Source: Devriesea agamarum (GTDB lineage Bacteria; Actinomycetota; Actinomycetes; Actinomycetales; Dermabacteraceae). Taken from it: a DNA stretch of 64,000 nt. This document shows positions 1 to 7,009 of the stretch, in pieces; position 1 is the stretch's first letter, and each line of letters begins with the position of its first letter. Below the pieces are notes generated by a model, which worked only from the letters and a program-made list of their open reading frames with translations, was not told the origin of the DNA and searched no databases. A program made the position numbers and the translations under genes. The stretch covers positions 868,001 through 932,000 of the forward strand of contig NZ_LN849456.1 in the NCBI RefSeq assembly GCF_900070355.1, in the 5' to 3' direction.

Positions 1-1
1 C

Positions 2-487
2 GACGGTTGGGTTTTTCGCGCCGTTGAGCAGGGGTTAATGGCTAAAGGGCTTTACCTCGACTATCGCGCCGACGCCCGCTATCTCGACGCCGCCGGACCA
101 CAGTGCGAACACGTGGTCGATCTCGGGGCCCATGTCCAGGTGTGGTTAGATCCCCGAGTCCATCACGAGGCTCGCCGCTTCACCGACCCTGCTCACGGCA
201 TCATCTCTGTTGCGGACATCCCTGCTACCACCATGGCTGAGGTCTACCACAAGCTGGCTGATGCTGGTCACCGCGTTATCACCCGGGACGTGACCACCGA
301 CGATATCCGGCGAACACCTTTGCGCGTGGTCCGCAGTTTTGTGACCGGTCTCATCCCTAATGCACCGGCTGCGTTCACTTACGCGGGAATGAGCCGGTTC
401 CCCCGCGCAGCAAAAGAACGGGGATGGCGCACCTCGTGGAGCAACACGCCCGCTGATCTATCGCTGATCCCAGCACCCCACATGTAG
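2..487 (+). CDS. YcaO-domain protein, C-terminal part (TOMM cyclodehydratase), cut by window edge
   Basis: The reading frame is open to the first base, so the N-terminus lies outside the window; about 161 residues are visible. The layout fits the end of a YcaO domain: an ...AVEQGLMAKG... helix, a segment ending in HVQVWLDPR, then VVRSFVTGLIP near the C-terminus and a Pro-rich end (SLIPAPHM). In known TOMM cyclodehydratases the C-terminal proline-rich tail is part of the active site. YcaO enzymes use ATP to cyclise Cys/Ser/Thr residues of a precursor peptide to azolines. The SagB-like dehydrogenase 5 bp downstream and the ABC exporters support this reading. The ATP-binding residues are not visible here, so the call rests on C-terminal pattern and neighbours. 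No precursor peptide is in the window. Confidence 0.66.
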   Translation, partial: DGWVFRAVEQGLMAKGLYLDYRADARYLDAAGPQCEHVVDLGAHVQVWLDPRVHHEARRFTDPAHGIISVADIPATTMAEVYHKLADAGHRVITRDVTTDDIRRTPLRVVRSFVTGLIPNAPAAFTYAGMSRFPRAAKERGWRTSWSNTPADLSLIPAPHM

Positions 488-492
488 GCCCT

Positions 493-1563
493 ATGACGCA
501 ACCAGCCATATACGCGGGCCCCGCCTTAGCTTCTGATGCCGTTGTTCCTCAGCCACCGGCAATAGCGTCTTTGCCCCATATACTCGCTCATTCCCTGGGA
601 CCGCAAAAACCCGGGCCGCCTCGACCTCCCGGCCCTAAAGTAAACCCCTGGGACGCATCAGCGACCTGGCGGATGGCCGTCCTCCCATCGCAGATCAACT
701 CCCTGCTCACCGGCCTGTGGGGCAGCCGCGGCTACCATTGCGGCGCTGATGGCCGACCCACACGGATTCGTCAACGCCCGATCCCCTCAGCTGGCGGAAC
801 CTACGCGGTGCAGACGCATCTTGCGATCGGATATCCCGGTGCATACGGCCTTGAACCTGGCCGATACGTCCTCGACCATGAACGTGATCTCCTCCTGCGC
901 AGACGCGATAGTTCAAGACCTCTGCCGACCGGGGCATGGCTCATCTTTTCTGTTCAACCAGGACGCAGCTTTGGCCGATACCAGCATCGTTCTTGGCCTC
1001 TATGGATCGCCGATACCGCATATGCACTGGTTGCTACCCAATTCCTGCTCAACCAGCCCCTGCCGCCTCTCCTCGGACCCTCCGATCAGCTGCGCGAACT
1101 CTCCGCTGTAGCCCGTGGTTCCGATACCTCATGGTGGGTACAGCGCGGACTGGCACCGGAAATACCATTAGCTGCTGTGCGGTTACCGGGCAAGCTGCGA
1201 GTATGCCGCGACCGCAGCACTGCCCTAGCGCTTCGGCGTTCGCCGTCTCACGCGTCTTTTGCCTCCAACCTCGAGGGGGCGCGGAACAACCACGCCCGAG
1301 AACTAGCCGTGCGATCAGGGCAATCCTGGGTTGCCGGCGCAGACAGGGTCGAAGCCTGGAGCGTCCGTCTCAATTCGCCATCCCAATCCATTTTTCAGAT
1401 GCTGTGGACCGCCCATCAAAGAGCTGCCCGCCTGACCTATGACAGCGCGCTCTCCGGTATTTGGCGGTGCCGACCAATCTCCGGTTTTCCCGCTACCTCA
1501 ACATCGTGGATCGTCCATGCCCTTGCCATGCTCCGAGTAAGAGATACGGAGACCCTGTCATGA
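493..1563 (+). CDS. SagB-type (McbC-like) nitroreductase-fold dehydrogenase
   Basis: A 356-aa protein that starts 5 bp after the YcaO gene. Residues ~93-130 carry the segment typical of SagB/McbC FMN-dependent dehydrogenases (RPIPSAGGTYAVQTHLAIG, then GLEPGRYVLDHERDLLL), with a second nitroreductase-like stretch around WPLWIADTAYALVATQFLL. In TOMM pathways these enzymes oxidise azolines to thiazoles or oxazoles. The C-terminal half is poorly recognisable and may be divergent. The last codon overlaps the next start as ATGA, indicating one operon. The known catalytic Lys/Tyr of BcerB could not be assigned by eye, so an inactive or partner-type subunit cannot be excluded. Confidence 0.68.
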   Translation: MTQPAIYAGPALASDAVVPQPPAIASLPHILAHSLGPQKPGPPRPPGPKVNPWDASATWRMAVLPSQINSLLTGLWGSRGYHCGADGRPTRIRQRPIPSAGGTYAVQTHLAIGYPGAYGLEPGRYVLDHERDLLLRRRDSSRPLPTGAWLIFSVQPGRSFGRYQHRSWPLWIADTAYALVATQFLLNQPLPPLLGPSDQLRELSAVARGSDTSWWVQRGLAPEIPLAAVRLPGKLRVCRDRSTALALRRSPSHASFASNLEGARNNHARELAVRSGQSWVAGADRVEAWSVRLNSPSQSIFQMLWTAHQRAARLTYDSALSGIWRCRPISGFPATSTSWIVHALAMLRVRDTETLS

Positions 1564-3350
1564 TGATCGTGCGTGAGCTGTGGCGGGAGGCCATGCGATT
1601 TCCCGCAGCTCTTTCCGCCAGCGTCTTTTTTCTCCTGCTGGTATTCGGCACCTATATAGCGCAAGCCATCGGTACCGCGTGGGCCATGTCGGCGGTTATT
1701 GGCCGTCACACAGATCAGATCTGGGCCGCGTTATTGCTGATCGCGGGCGTGGCTCTGCTCCGATTAGTGCTATCGGTAGCACAGACAGCCTCGGCAAACC
1801 GCCTGGGTGGGCAGGTGAGACAAACCCTCCGGGTTCGTTCTCTCACCCGTACTTTGCGGGCACAGCGCCTTCACGATACGGCAGCTCGCGACGGCAGCCT
1901 CAGCGCGACGCTCGGAGACGGAATCGACGGCACCGACGCGTACGTTTCAAAATACATTCCCGTCATTACGCAGGTGTTCATTGCCTGCCCGGTGATTGTG
2001 GTTGTGCTGTTTATCTTGCAGCCGTGGGCTGGAGCCGCGGTCTGTCTTGGCGTGATCCTCTCCCTGCTTGGACCCCTGATATGGAAGCGGCTCATGTCGC
2101 GCCGGGGAATGGACCACTGGGACAGTTACGAAGCCCTCAGCGCCGACCTCTTGGAGTCGCTGCGCGGGATGGCGACGTTGCGCATCCTCGGCGATGTTCC
2201 TGGAACGCGACAGCGTTTACATTTTCGGTCAGAGGGGCTGCGGCGCGCCACAGAACGAGTGATGCGAGTGTCGCTGGCCGAGACCGGGATCACCGATTTC
2301 GCGGTGCAGGCAGGGGTTGTGGCGGCAGCCGGGGCAGCAATTTTTCATGCTGTCACTGGTCAGGCACCCGCTATGGAGGTGTATCTCATTTTGCTGCTGT
2401 CGTCTGAGGCATTCCGACCGATTCGGGAGTTGTCTCGGCACTGGCATGCCGGTTTTCTGGGGCTCACAGCGATTCCCGGTCTCCGACAACTCGGGGCTTT
2501 TTCTTCATCAAACGCCGCTGATGGGCTAAGTCACCCCGACTCAGGGCATGCCCTCGAGACAGGGCACGTTCCCAACACAGGTCATGCGCCCCGCCCACGT
2601 GATGTGCCCGGGCCAGGTGATGCAACCGGCACAGGTGCTGAGCCAGGGCCACATGAGGGGCCCGACACAGGCGACGGGCCCAGGACAGGCGATGGGCCCG
2701 GGACAGGCAAGGTATTACGCCTTACTGACCTGTGGTTCCAATATCCCGATGCTACGGAACCCGTTCTTCACGGCATAAATTTCACCGCGCGCAGAGGTGG
2801 ACTCAGCGCGGTGGTAGGCCCATCCGGAGCCGGTAAATCCACTCTCTTTGATCTACTCCTCGGCTTCCTGGCCCCAGACTCTGGCACCATCACATTGGAT
2901 GGGCACAGTCTTCGCCGGCCTGATATCGCCGTGGTTTCCCAGCGACCGGTGCTTTTCGCCGACACCATCCGAGCCAACCTGTGCTTGGGCACCGCTCGGT
3001 CTGACGTAGACCTCGCCGCTGCCTGTCGCGCAGCTGGTATCTGGCACGATATCGAGGCTCTGCCCGACGGGTTGGATACCGAAGTCACCGAAGCTGGTAG
3101 CAGCCTTTCTGGTGGGCAACGGCAGCGCCTCGCGCTAGCCCGGGCTTTGCTCGCGGACCGGCCCGTGCTCCTGGTTGATGAACCAACTAGCGCCCTAGAT
3201 CCCGCTCGCGCGCACGACATTATTTCGACTTTGCATCAGGTTGCTGCCGAACGCATTGTCATCATGATTACTCACCGTCCAGAAAGCCTCGTCGGAATCT
3301 CACAGATCCTTTCCCTCAACGCCCAGCATCTCTCCCGGGAGCCGCGATGA
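1560..3350 (+). CDS. ABC transporter, fused membrane and ATPase domains, with a repetitive linker
   Basis: A 596-aa half-transporter starting at an ATG that overlaps the SagB-like stop; an in-frame extension upstream to 1461 lies inside the previous gene and is rejected. Residues ~1-310 form a six-helix membrane domain (exporter type). Residues ~390-590 are an ATPase with Walker A GPSGAGKST, signature LSGGQ, Walker B VLLVDEPTSALD and switch His in ITHRP. Between them lies a Gly/His/Asp/Pro/Thr-rich linker encoded by tandem 18-bp repeats (see 2544-2705), which is not a normal exporter feature. The domain order resembles the CydD/CydC group. It very likely pairs with the next gene as a heterodimer that exports the modified peptide or gives self-immunity. 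Substrate is inferred from context only. Confidence 0.85.
   Translation: MMIVRELWREAMRFPAALSASVFFLLLVFGTYIAQAIGTAWAMSAVIGRHTDQIWAALLLIAGVALLRLVLSVAQTASANRLGGQVRQTLRVRSLTRTLRAQRLHDTAARDGSLSATLGDGIDGTDAYVSKYIPVITQVFIACPVIVVVLFILQPWAGAAVCLGVILSLLGPLIWKRLMSRRGMDHWDSYEALSADLLESLRGMATLRILGDVPGTRQRLHFRSEGLRRATERVMRVSLAETGITDFAVQAGVVAAAGAAIFHAVTGQAPAMEVYLILLLSSEAFRPIRELSRHWHAGFLGLTAIPGLRQLGAFSSSNAADGLSHPDSGHALETGHVPNTGHAPRPRDVPGPGDATGTGAEPGPHEGPDTGDGPRTGDGPGTGKVLRLTDLWFQYPDATEPVLHGINFTARRGGLSAVVGPSGAGKSTLFDLLLGFLAPDSGTITLDGHSLRRPDIAVVSQRPVLFADTIRANLCLGTARSDVDLAAACRAAGIWHDIEALPDGLDTEVTEAGSSLSGGQRQRLALARALLADRPVLLVDEPTSALDPARAHDIISTLHQVAAERIVIMITHRPESLVGISQILSLNAQHLSREPR
2544..2705 (+). repeat. Nine tandem 18-bp repeats encoding a six-residue linker unit
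   Basis: Nine consecutive 18-bp units run in frame through the first ABC gene. Each encodes six residues of the form G-(H/D)-x-P-x-T: GHALET, GHVPNT, GHAPRP, RDVPGP, GDATGT, GAEPGP, HEGPDT, GDGPRT, GDGPGT. The last two DNA units are nearly identical (GGCGAYGGGCCCRGGACA), while the 5' ones have diverged, which suggests growth by slippage at the 3' end. Because the unit is a multiple of three, copy number can change without a frameshift; the array lengthens the tether between membrane and ATPase domains. Confidence 0.9.
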
Positions 3351-5011
3351 AAAGCACCGATACCTCCCGTCCTTTCCGCGCCTTGCTCCCAGCGCTACGG
3401 CCCGAATGGCCGGGAATGATCAATAGCTACATCGTCGGCACCATCAGCGCGTTGAGTTTGGTCGCATTAACGGTGTTGTCGGCGTGGGGTGTCGGCCACG
3501 CGGTCATTGAGCGCACGCTTCCGCAGCTGTGGTGGTGGCTTACCCTGATCGGCCTGGTGATTGCACGAACTATTCTCACCTGGCGAGAAATGGATGTATC
3601 CCACTCGGTGGCTTACCGGGTCCTTGCCCGGCTGAGAATGACTCTTTTCGACTCGTACGCTCGCAGCATCCCCGGCAAGAACCGGACACACTCCGGACAC
3701 TCCGCGAGCGTCGCCATGGATGACATTGAAAAGCTTGAGTTTTTTTACGCACATACCGTTGCGCAGATCGCCACGTCTATCACCGTATTCCTCGCATCGG
3801 CGATTACCGCGTTCACAATGCTTCCCGCTGCTGCTGGAGCCGTGGTCCTGGGAGGAGCAGCCATCGCCACCAGCGCCACCTTCTGGGCTCGCACCACCCG
3901 ACGTTTAGGCGCCGATGAGCAGCACGAACGAGCCGACATAGCGGTGAGCATCGTTGACGCCCTAGGAGCTCTGCGTGAAGTCCTCACCTACGGACTAGCG
4001 CCCCAGATCACCGAGAGCATCCGCAAGCGCACGGTGCGTGTCACCAACATATTGCGCCGAAGAGAGATCCTCGCCCAGGTTGTAACCTCAGCGCGCGAAT
4101 TAATCGTGGCGATAGTGGTCATCGGCGTAGTCGCTGCCAGCACACTCACCTCGCAGGAACTATCTCCTGCGCTACTTCCGCCACTGATCGCACTCGCGAT
4201 CGCCGGAATTTCAGCGCTGACAGACGCGACCGCCACCGCTACCCAATTGCACCCCCTCACGGCGAGCGCCCAGCGGGTGAGCACAGAGATTCATCGCCCA
4301 CCGGTGGTTCAGCCTGTCACCACCCAGCACAGCCTGCCAACCGGGCCCCTTGGACTGCGTTTTTGCGACGTGACCTTTGGCTATGAAAATCGTGAGGCGA
4401 CATTGAGATCGTTCAACCTCGACGTCGCCCCTGGCAGCCAGGTCGGCCTGTCCGGACCATCAGGGTCGGGAAAAAGCACTCTGGTATCACTGGCATCGCG
4501 GCTTTGGGATCCAGATCAGGGTGAGGTCAAAATCTACGGAACCGACGGTTCTGCTCTTCCTCTGACGCATATCCCCGATGACCAGCTGCGCCAAGCCGTA
4601 GCTGTCGTCGACCAAGATGCAACACTGTTTCACGGCACTGTCCGCGAAAATCTTCTACGTGGCGCTCCTGAGCGCTCGGATCAGGAACTTCGTGACGTTC
4701 TCGACCAGGTTGGCGCCACCGGATGGATCACTCTCGATGATCACGTCGGCCAGCACGGGGTGCGGTTATCAGGAGGTCAACAAGCCCGGTTATGCCTCGC
4801 ACGGGCACTGATCCGCTCACCGCGGATTCTATTGGTTGACGAAGTAACCGCGAACCTCGATCCTGTGACCGAACAGGCCATATCGCGCATCATCGCGGCT
4901 TATCAGGGCACGGTTTTGATGGTGTCGCACCGTGAAGACACCTTGGCACATATGGGCAGGCTCGTGGACCTTCACAATGTGGAAAAGCCGTCAACGAATT
5001 CTGGGAGCTGA
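3347..5011 (+). CDS. ABC transporter, fused membrane and ATPase domains (heterodimer partner)
   Basis: A 554-aa half-transporter whose ATG overlaps the previous gene's stop as ATGA. N-terminal ~300 residues hold the membrane helices; the ATPase domain shows Walker A GPSGSGKST, signature LSGGQ, Walker B ILLVDEVTANLD and the switch His in VSHRED. The D-loop reads TANLD. The tight coupling with the upstream ABC gene, and the absence of any repetitive linker here, indicate an asymmetric heterodimeric exporter. It is the last recognisable gene of the TOMM operon in this window. Confidence 0.85.
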   Translation: MKSTDTSRPFRALLPALRPEWPGMINSYIVGTISALSLVALTVLSAWGVGHAVIERTLPQLWWWLTLIGLVIARTILTWREMDVSHSVAYRVLARLRMTLFDSYARSIPGKNRTHSGHSASVAMDDIEKLEFFYAHTVAQIATSITVFLASAITAFTMLPAAAGAVVLGGAAIATSATFWARTTRRLGADEQHERADIAVSIVDALGALREVLTYGLAPQITESIRKRTVRVTNILRRREILAQVVTSARELIVAIVVIGVVAASTLTSQELSPALLPPLIALAIAGISALTDATATATQLHPLTASAQRVSTEIHRPPVVQPVTTQHSLPTGPLGLRFCDVTFGYENREATLRSFNLDVAPGSQVGLSGPSGSGKSTLVSLASRLWDPDQGEVKIYGTDGSALPLTHIPDDQLRQAVAVVDQDATLFHGTVRENLLRGAPERSDQELRDVLDQVGATGWITLDDHVGQHGVRLSGGQQARLCLARALIRSPRILLVDEVTANLDPVTEQAISRIIAAYQGTVLMVSHREDTLAHMGRLVDLHNVEKPSTNSGS

Positions 5012-5296
5012 CGTCCGGGTGGGGCTGTCGGTGCACGAACAATGCGTGGCGCGAACAGTCTTTTGATGATGCCCAACCTTGGCACTAGATGGCTGGGAAT
5101 TTGGCACTAGGTGGCTGGCAAGAAGGCCAGTTATGCCCTTTAGGACTACTGAAGCATGCACACCGCTATTTCCGATCACCGAATGAGTAAACTAAGGCAG
5201 CGCCGCTGTCGAGATCGTATTTTGCACACATCACGCGCCTCAGCATGCAACAAAAAGTCTCGTGCAATCTATTCCTGCAATAGATGTCGCTGGAAT
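5012..5296. other. Intergenic region with a 22-bp tandem duplication
   Basis: No gene is seen. Positions 5079-5096 and 5101-5118 carry two copies of TTGGCACTAGRTGGCTGG spaced 22 bp apart. This could be the end of a lost insertion sequence or a small operator pair. It lies between the TOMM operon and a convergent DNA-repair gene, and no strong terminator hairpin stands out. Confidence 0.4.
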
Positions 5297-5953
5297 CTAT
5301 GCCTGACGCTCAGGCAACCAGCTCAACCCCGAGTTCGATACCACAGGCCAAGGCCTCTCCCCCGCCGAAGCCATTTTTCCACACTCATCAATTAAACCGT
5401 GAAACTGTTGCGCCTCATCCAACGAGAAGTGACCGTCCTCGAATCGAACACCCAATATAGCGTCAGCAGCCTGGTAGCTTTTAAACCAGCAACCGTAGAC
5501 TTGCCCCACCATACGACGCGCATACGCATCAGAGATAAACATAGGCCTGTCGAACACATAAAGCATCAAAACATCAGCCGTCTCGAAACCCACGCCCGGA
5601 AGTTTTAAGAGCTTTGCACGCAGCTCGATGTCATCGGTTTCACCTTGATCGAAATTCTGTACATACCACTGCGACAAGGCGCGGACCGCGCGGAACTTTG
5701 CATTATGAAAACCGCACGGCCAGATGCAGTTCAAAAGCACCTTGTCGTCTGCTTGCGATGCAGCTTCCGGGTCAAGCAATTCATAATCGCGAAACCTGGA
5801 TATTGCACGTTCTACATTTTGCCAGCGCGTGTTCTGCACGAGGATCGCACCGAGCGCAATTTCAAACCGCGACTCACCAGGCCACCAGTCAACCCGACCG
5901 AGACCCTTTTGCAGAACGGTATACAGCTCTCGCAGGTCGATCGTCACGTTCAT
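5297..5953 (-). CDS. HhH-GPD DNA glycosylase of the MagIII / endonuclease III-like group
   Basis: A 218-aa protein from an ATG at 5953 (a GTG 30 bp upstream lacks a ribosome site). Residues ~27-60 contain a segment typical of MagIII-like glycosylases (FEIALGAILVQNTRWQNVE), followed by a helix-hairpin-helix LPGVGFETADVL and then ISDAYARR, whose Asp matches the catalytic Asp of the superfamily. The catalytic Lys of endonuclease III (in GVGRKTAN) is Glu here, and the C-terminal four-Cys iron-sulphur motif is absent. Those two features are shared with the 3-methyladenine glycosylase MagIII and predict a monofunctional glycosylase. It stands alone, convergent with the TOMM operon. Confidence 0.75.
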   Translation of the reverse strand: MNVTIDLRELYTVLQKGLGRVDWWPGESRFEIALGAILVQNTRWQNVERAISRFRDYELLDPEAASQADDKVLLNCIWPCGFHNAKFRAVRALSQWYVQNFDQGETDDIELRAKLLKLPGVGFETADVLMLYVFDRPMFISDAYARRMVGQVYGCWFKSYQAADAILGVRFEDGHFSLDEAQQFHGLIDECGKMASAGERPWPVVSNSGLSWLPERQA

Positions 5954-6296
5954 TCTATTTCCATCCCACACCACCGTTAGCACTCCTAGGCTATGCGACG
6001 ATGAGCACCTGAGACAGCGGCATCGCTAGTGCCGTATCCCAAGCTCGCACCCTGATACCACCGCGACATGGATGACAGCACCGTACGGAACAGCGGGAGG
6101 GAGTCTCCAAGCCCGATGACCCGATCAATGCGGCATGTGCGGTTCGCAGGGAGTGGGCAGGTGAGAAGTGCACAGAGGAATTACGGGCGACCTCAGCCAG
6201 AAGCTCACCCAGGATGGCGAGCCGATGTTTTGTCGCTCACAGTACCCACTCTCGATTTCGCATTGAGCCGCGATCCATGTAAAGTCTTACCTGTTC
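5954..6296. other. Intergenic region upstream of tRNA-Lys
   Basis: No supported gene. A possible tRNA promoter ends this stretch: TTTCGC at 6256-6261 and TAAAGT at 6280-6285, separated by 18 bp and about 11 bp before the mature tRNA 5' end. The match to the -35 consensus is weak. Confidence 0.35.
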
Positions 6297-6370
6297 GCGC
6301 CATTAGCTCAGTTGGTTAGAGCAGCTGACTCTTAATCAGCGGGTCCGGGGTTCGAGTCCCTGATGGCGCA
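6297..6370 (+). tRNA. tRNA-Lys (anticodon CTT)
   Basis: A 74-nt cloverleaf: acceptor GCGCCAT pairs with ATGGCGC (6363-6369) plus discriminator A; anticodon stem GCTGA/TCAGC with loop CTCTTAA gives anticodon CTT at 6331-6333; the T-arm contains GGTTCGAGTCC. CCA is not encoded. The 3' 34 nt form part of the 137-bp direct repeat that bounds the conjugative element, so the gene is its integration target and remains intact. Confidence 0.96.
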
Positions 6371-6692
6371 CCCGCGAAAGAGCCTCCACCGAATCCCGGT
6401 GGAGGCTCTTTGCGTTGCCGCCAAAGAGGCCCAAGCCGTTGAAGATGTCGTCGGTAGAGACATCGAAGTAGCGGGCGAGAGCGCCAACCTCGGATGCTTT
6501 CCACGGGGCAGTTCCGTTGAGTTTGTTGAAAACTGACGCCCTGTTGATGCCGAGGATCGGAGCTAACTCAGCGTTCCTCACCCCTCGCCCGGCAGCCAAA
6601 GCTCGAATCGATGCCGAGATAAGTTCATCATCAGTGGGGGTCGCGTGGTTGGCGTCGGCAGATTCGACCGTAGGGGGAGTATTTCTTCTCAT
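6336..6692 (-). CDS. XRE-type helix-turn-helix regulator whose 3' end is antisense to tRNA-Lys
   Basis: 118 residues from the ATG at 6692 (an ATG 48 bp upstream is possible). A helix-turn-helix is visible at about residues 44-62 (NAELAPILGINRASVFNKL), followed by EVGALARYFDVSTDDI, as in Cro/CI-type repressors. The last ~45 codons lie inside the att repeat, and the final ten (RHQGLEPRTR) are the reverse complement of the tRNA T-arm, ending with a stop in the anticodon stem. The C-terminus is therefore supplied by the integration site. It is divergent from the early operon across an inverted repeat (6718-6731) and probably represses it. Confidence 0.66.
   Translation of the reverse strand: MRRNTPPTVESADANHATPTDDELISASIRALAAGRGVRNAELAPILGINRASVFNKLNGTAPWKASEVGALARYFDVSTDDIFNGLGLFGGNAKSLHRDSVEALSRVRHQGLEPRTR
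6337..6473 (+). repeat. Left attachment repeat of the conjugative element (attL)
   Basis: 137 bp that recur at 36233-36369 with two substitutions and no indels (offset 29,896 bp). The repeat begins just 3' of the tRNA-Lys anticodon loop, includes the rest of the tRNA, a terminator-like hairpin, and the 3' end of the XRE-type regulator gene. It is much longer than a minimal tRNA attachment core, so the crossover site within it is not defined. Confidence 0.88.
6377..6411. terminator. Hairpin after tRNA-Lys (within the att repeat)
   Basis: A perfect 14-bp stem, AAAGAGCCTCCACC and GGTGGAGGCTCTTT, with a 7-nt loop, starting 6 nt after the tRNA. It ends in TTT and fits a factor-independent terminator. 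On the other strand it lies inside the regulator gene. In the right copy one stem base is changed (GTGGAGG to GTGGGGG). Confidence 0.75.
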
Positions 6693-6717
6693 GAAGCTGA
6701 ATCTATATGAGAAGGTG

Positions 6718-6731
6718 TATGGAAATCCATA
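6718..6731. promoter_or_regulatory. Inverted repeat, likely operator of the divergent regulator
   Basis: TATGGAAATCCATA: 6-bp arms with a 2-nt AA spacer, midway between the divergent XRE-type gene and the early operon. Position and symmetry suit a Cro/CI-like operator. Binding by the adjacent protein is inferred. Confidence 0.5.
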
Positions 6732-6764
6732 TTGATCCACTGTAGTGCTTGTGCAGTCTAAAAA

Positions 6765-6782
6765 AAACGACTAACGTCGTTT
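6765..6782. promoter_or_regulatory. Inverted repeat just before the first early gene
   Basis: AAACGAC-TAAC-GTCGTTT, perfect 7-bp arms, ending 2 nt before the ATG at 6785. There is no purine-rich ribosome site, so the symmetry occupies the place of the leader. It may be a second operator or a leader hairpin controlling the start codon. Confidence 0.5.
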
Positions 6783-6784
6783 TC

Positions 6785-7009
6785 ATGAGCGATAAGGCGA
6801 GACTGGCAGACCTGCTCCTGCGTACATCCGGACATGGAGGCCTGTGGGAGTGGGCAATGGATGAACGTCGATGTGTTCAGCCTCCCAACTGGAATGAAGT
6901 GTCTGCGCGTCTGACCGTCGCTACCGACGGTCAGGTCGCAGTCTCCGGTGAGGTTCTGCGTAAGTGGCTTCTCGCTGCTGAAGCTCAACGGGCCAAGGAG
7001 GTGGCCTGA
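6785..7009 (+). CDS. Small helix-turn-helix-like protein, first gene of the early operon
   Basis: 74 residues. A helical segment WNEVSARLTVATDGQVAVSG followed by EVLRKWL resembles the wHTH of small phage and plasmid DNA-binding proteins that ends in a 'vs-tvr-Wl' helix. The upstream ATG at 6749 lies before the inverted repeat and has no ribosome site; the ATG at 6785 is preferred because decayed copies keep similarity only from here. The stop overlaps the next start (TGATGAG). A damaged homologue lies at 40661. Function likely early regulation or excision; not proven. Confidence 0.55.
   Translation: MSDKARLADLLLRTSGHGGLWEWAMDERRCVQPPNWNEVSARLTVATDGQVAVSGEVLRKWLLAAEAQRAKEVA

Noticed and set aside
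5079-5118. A complete insertion sequence next to the 22-bp duplication
   Set aside because: No transposase frame or second end is present; only the short repeat can be supported.
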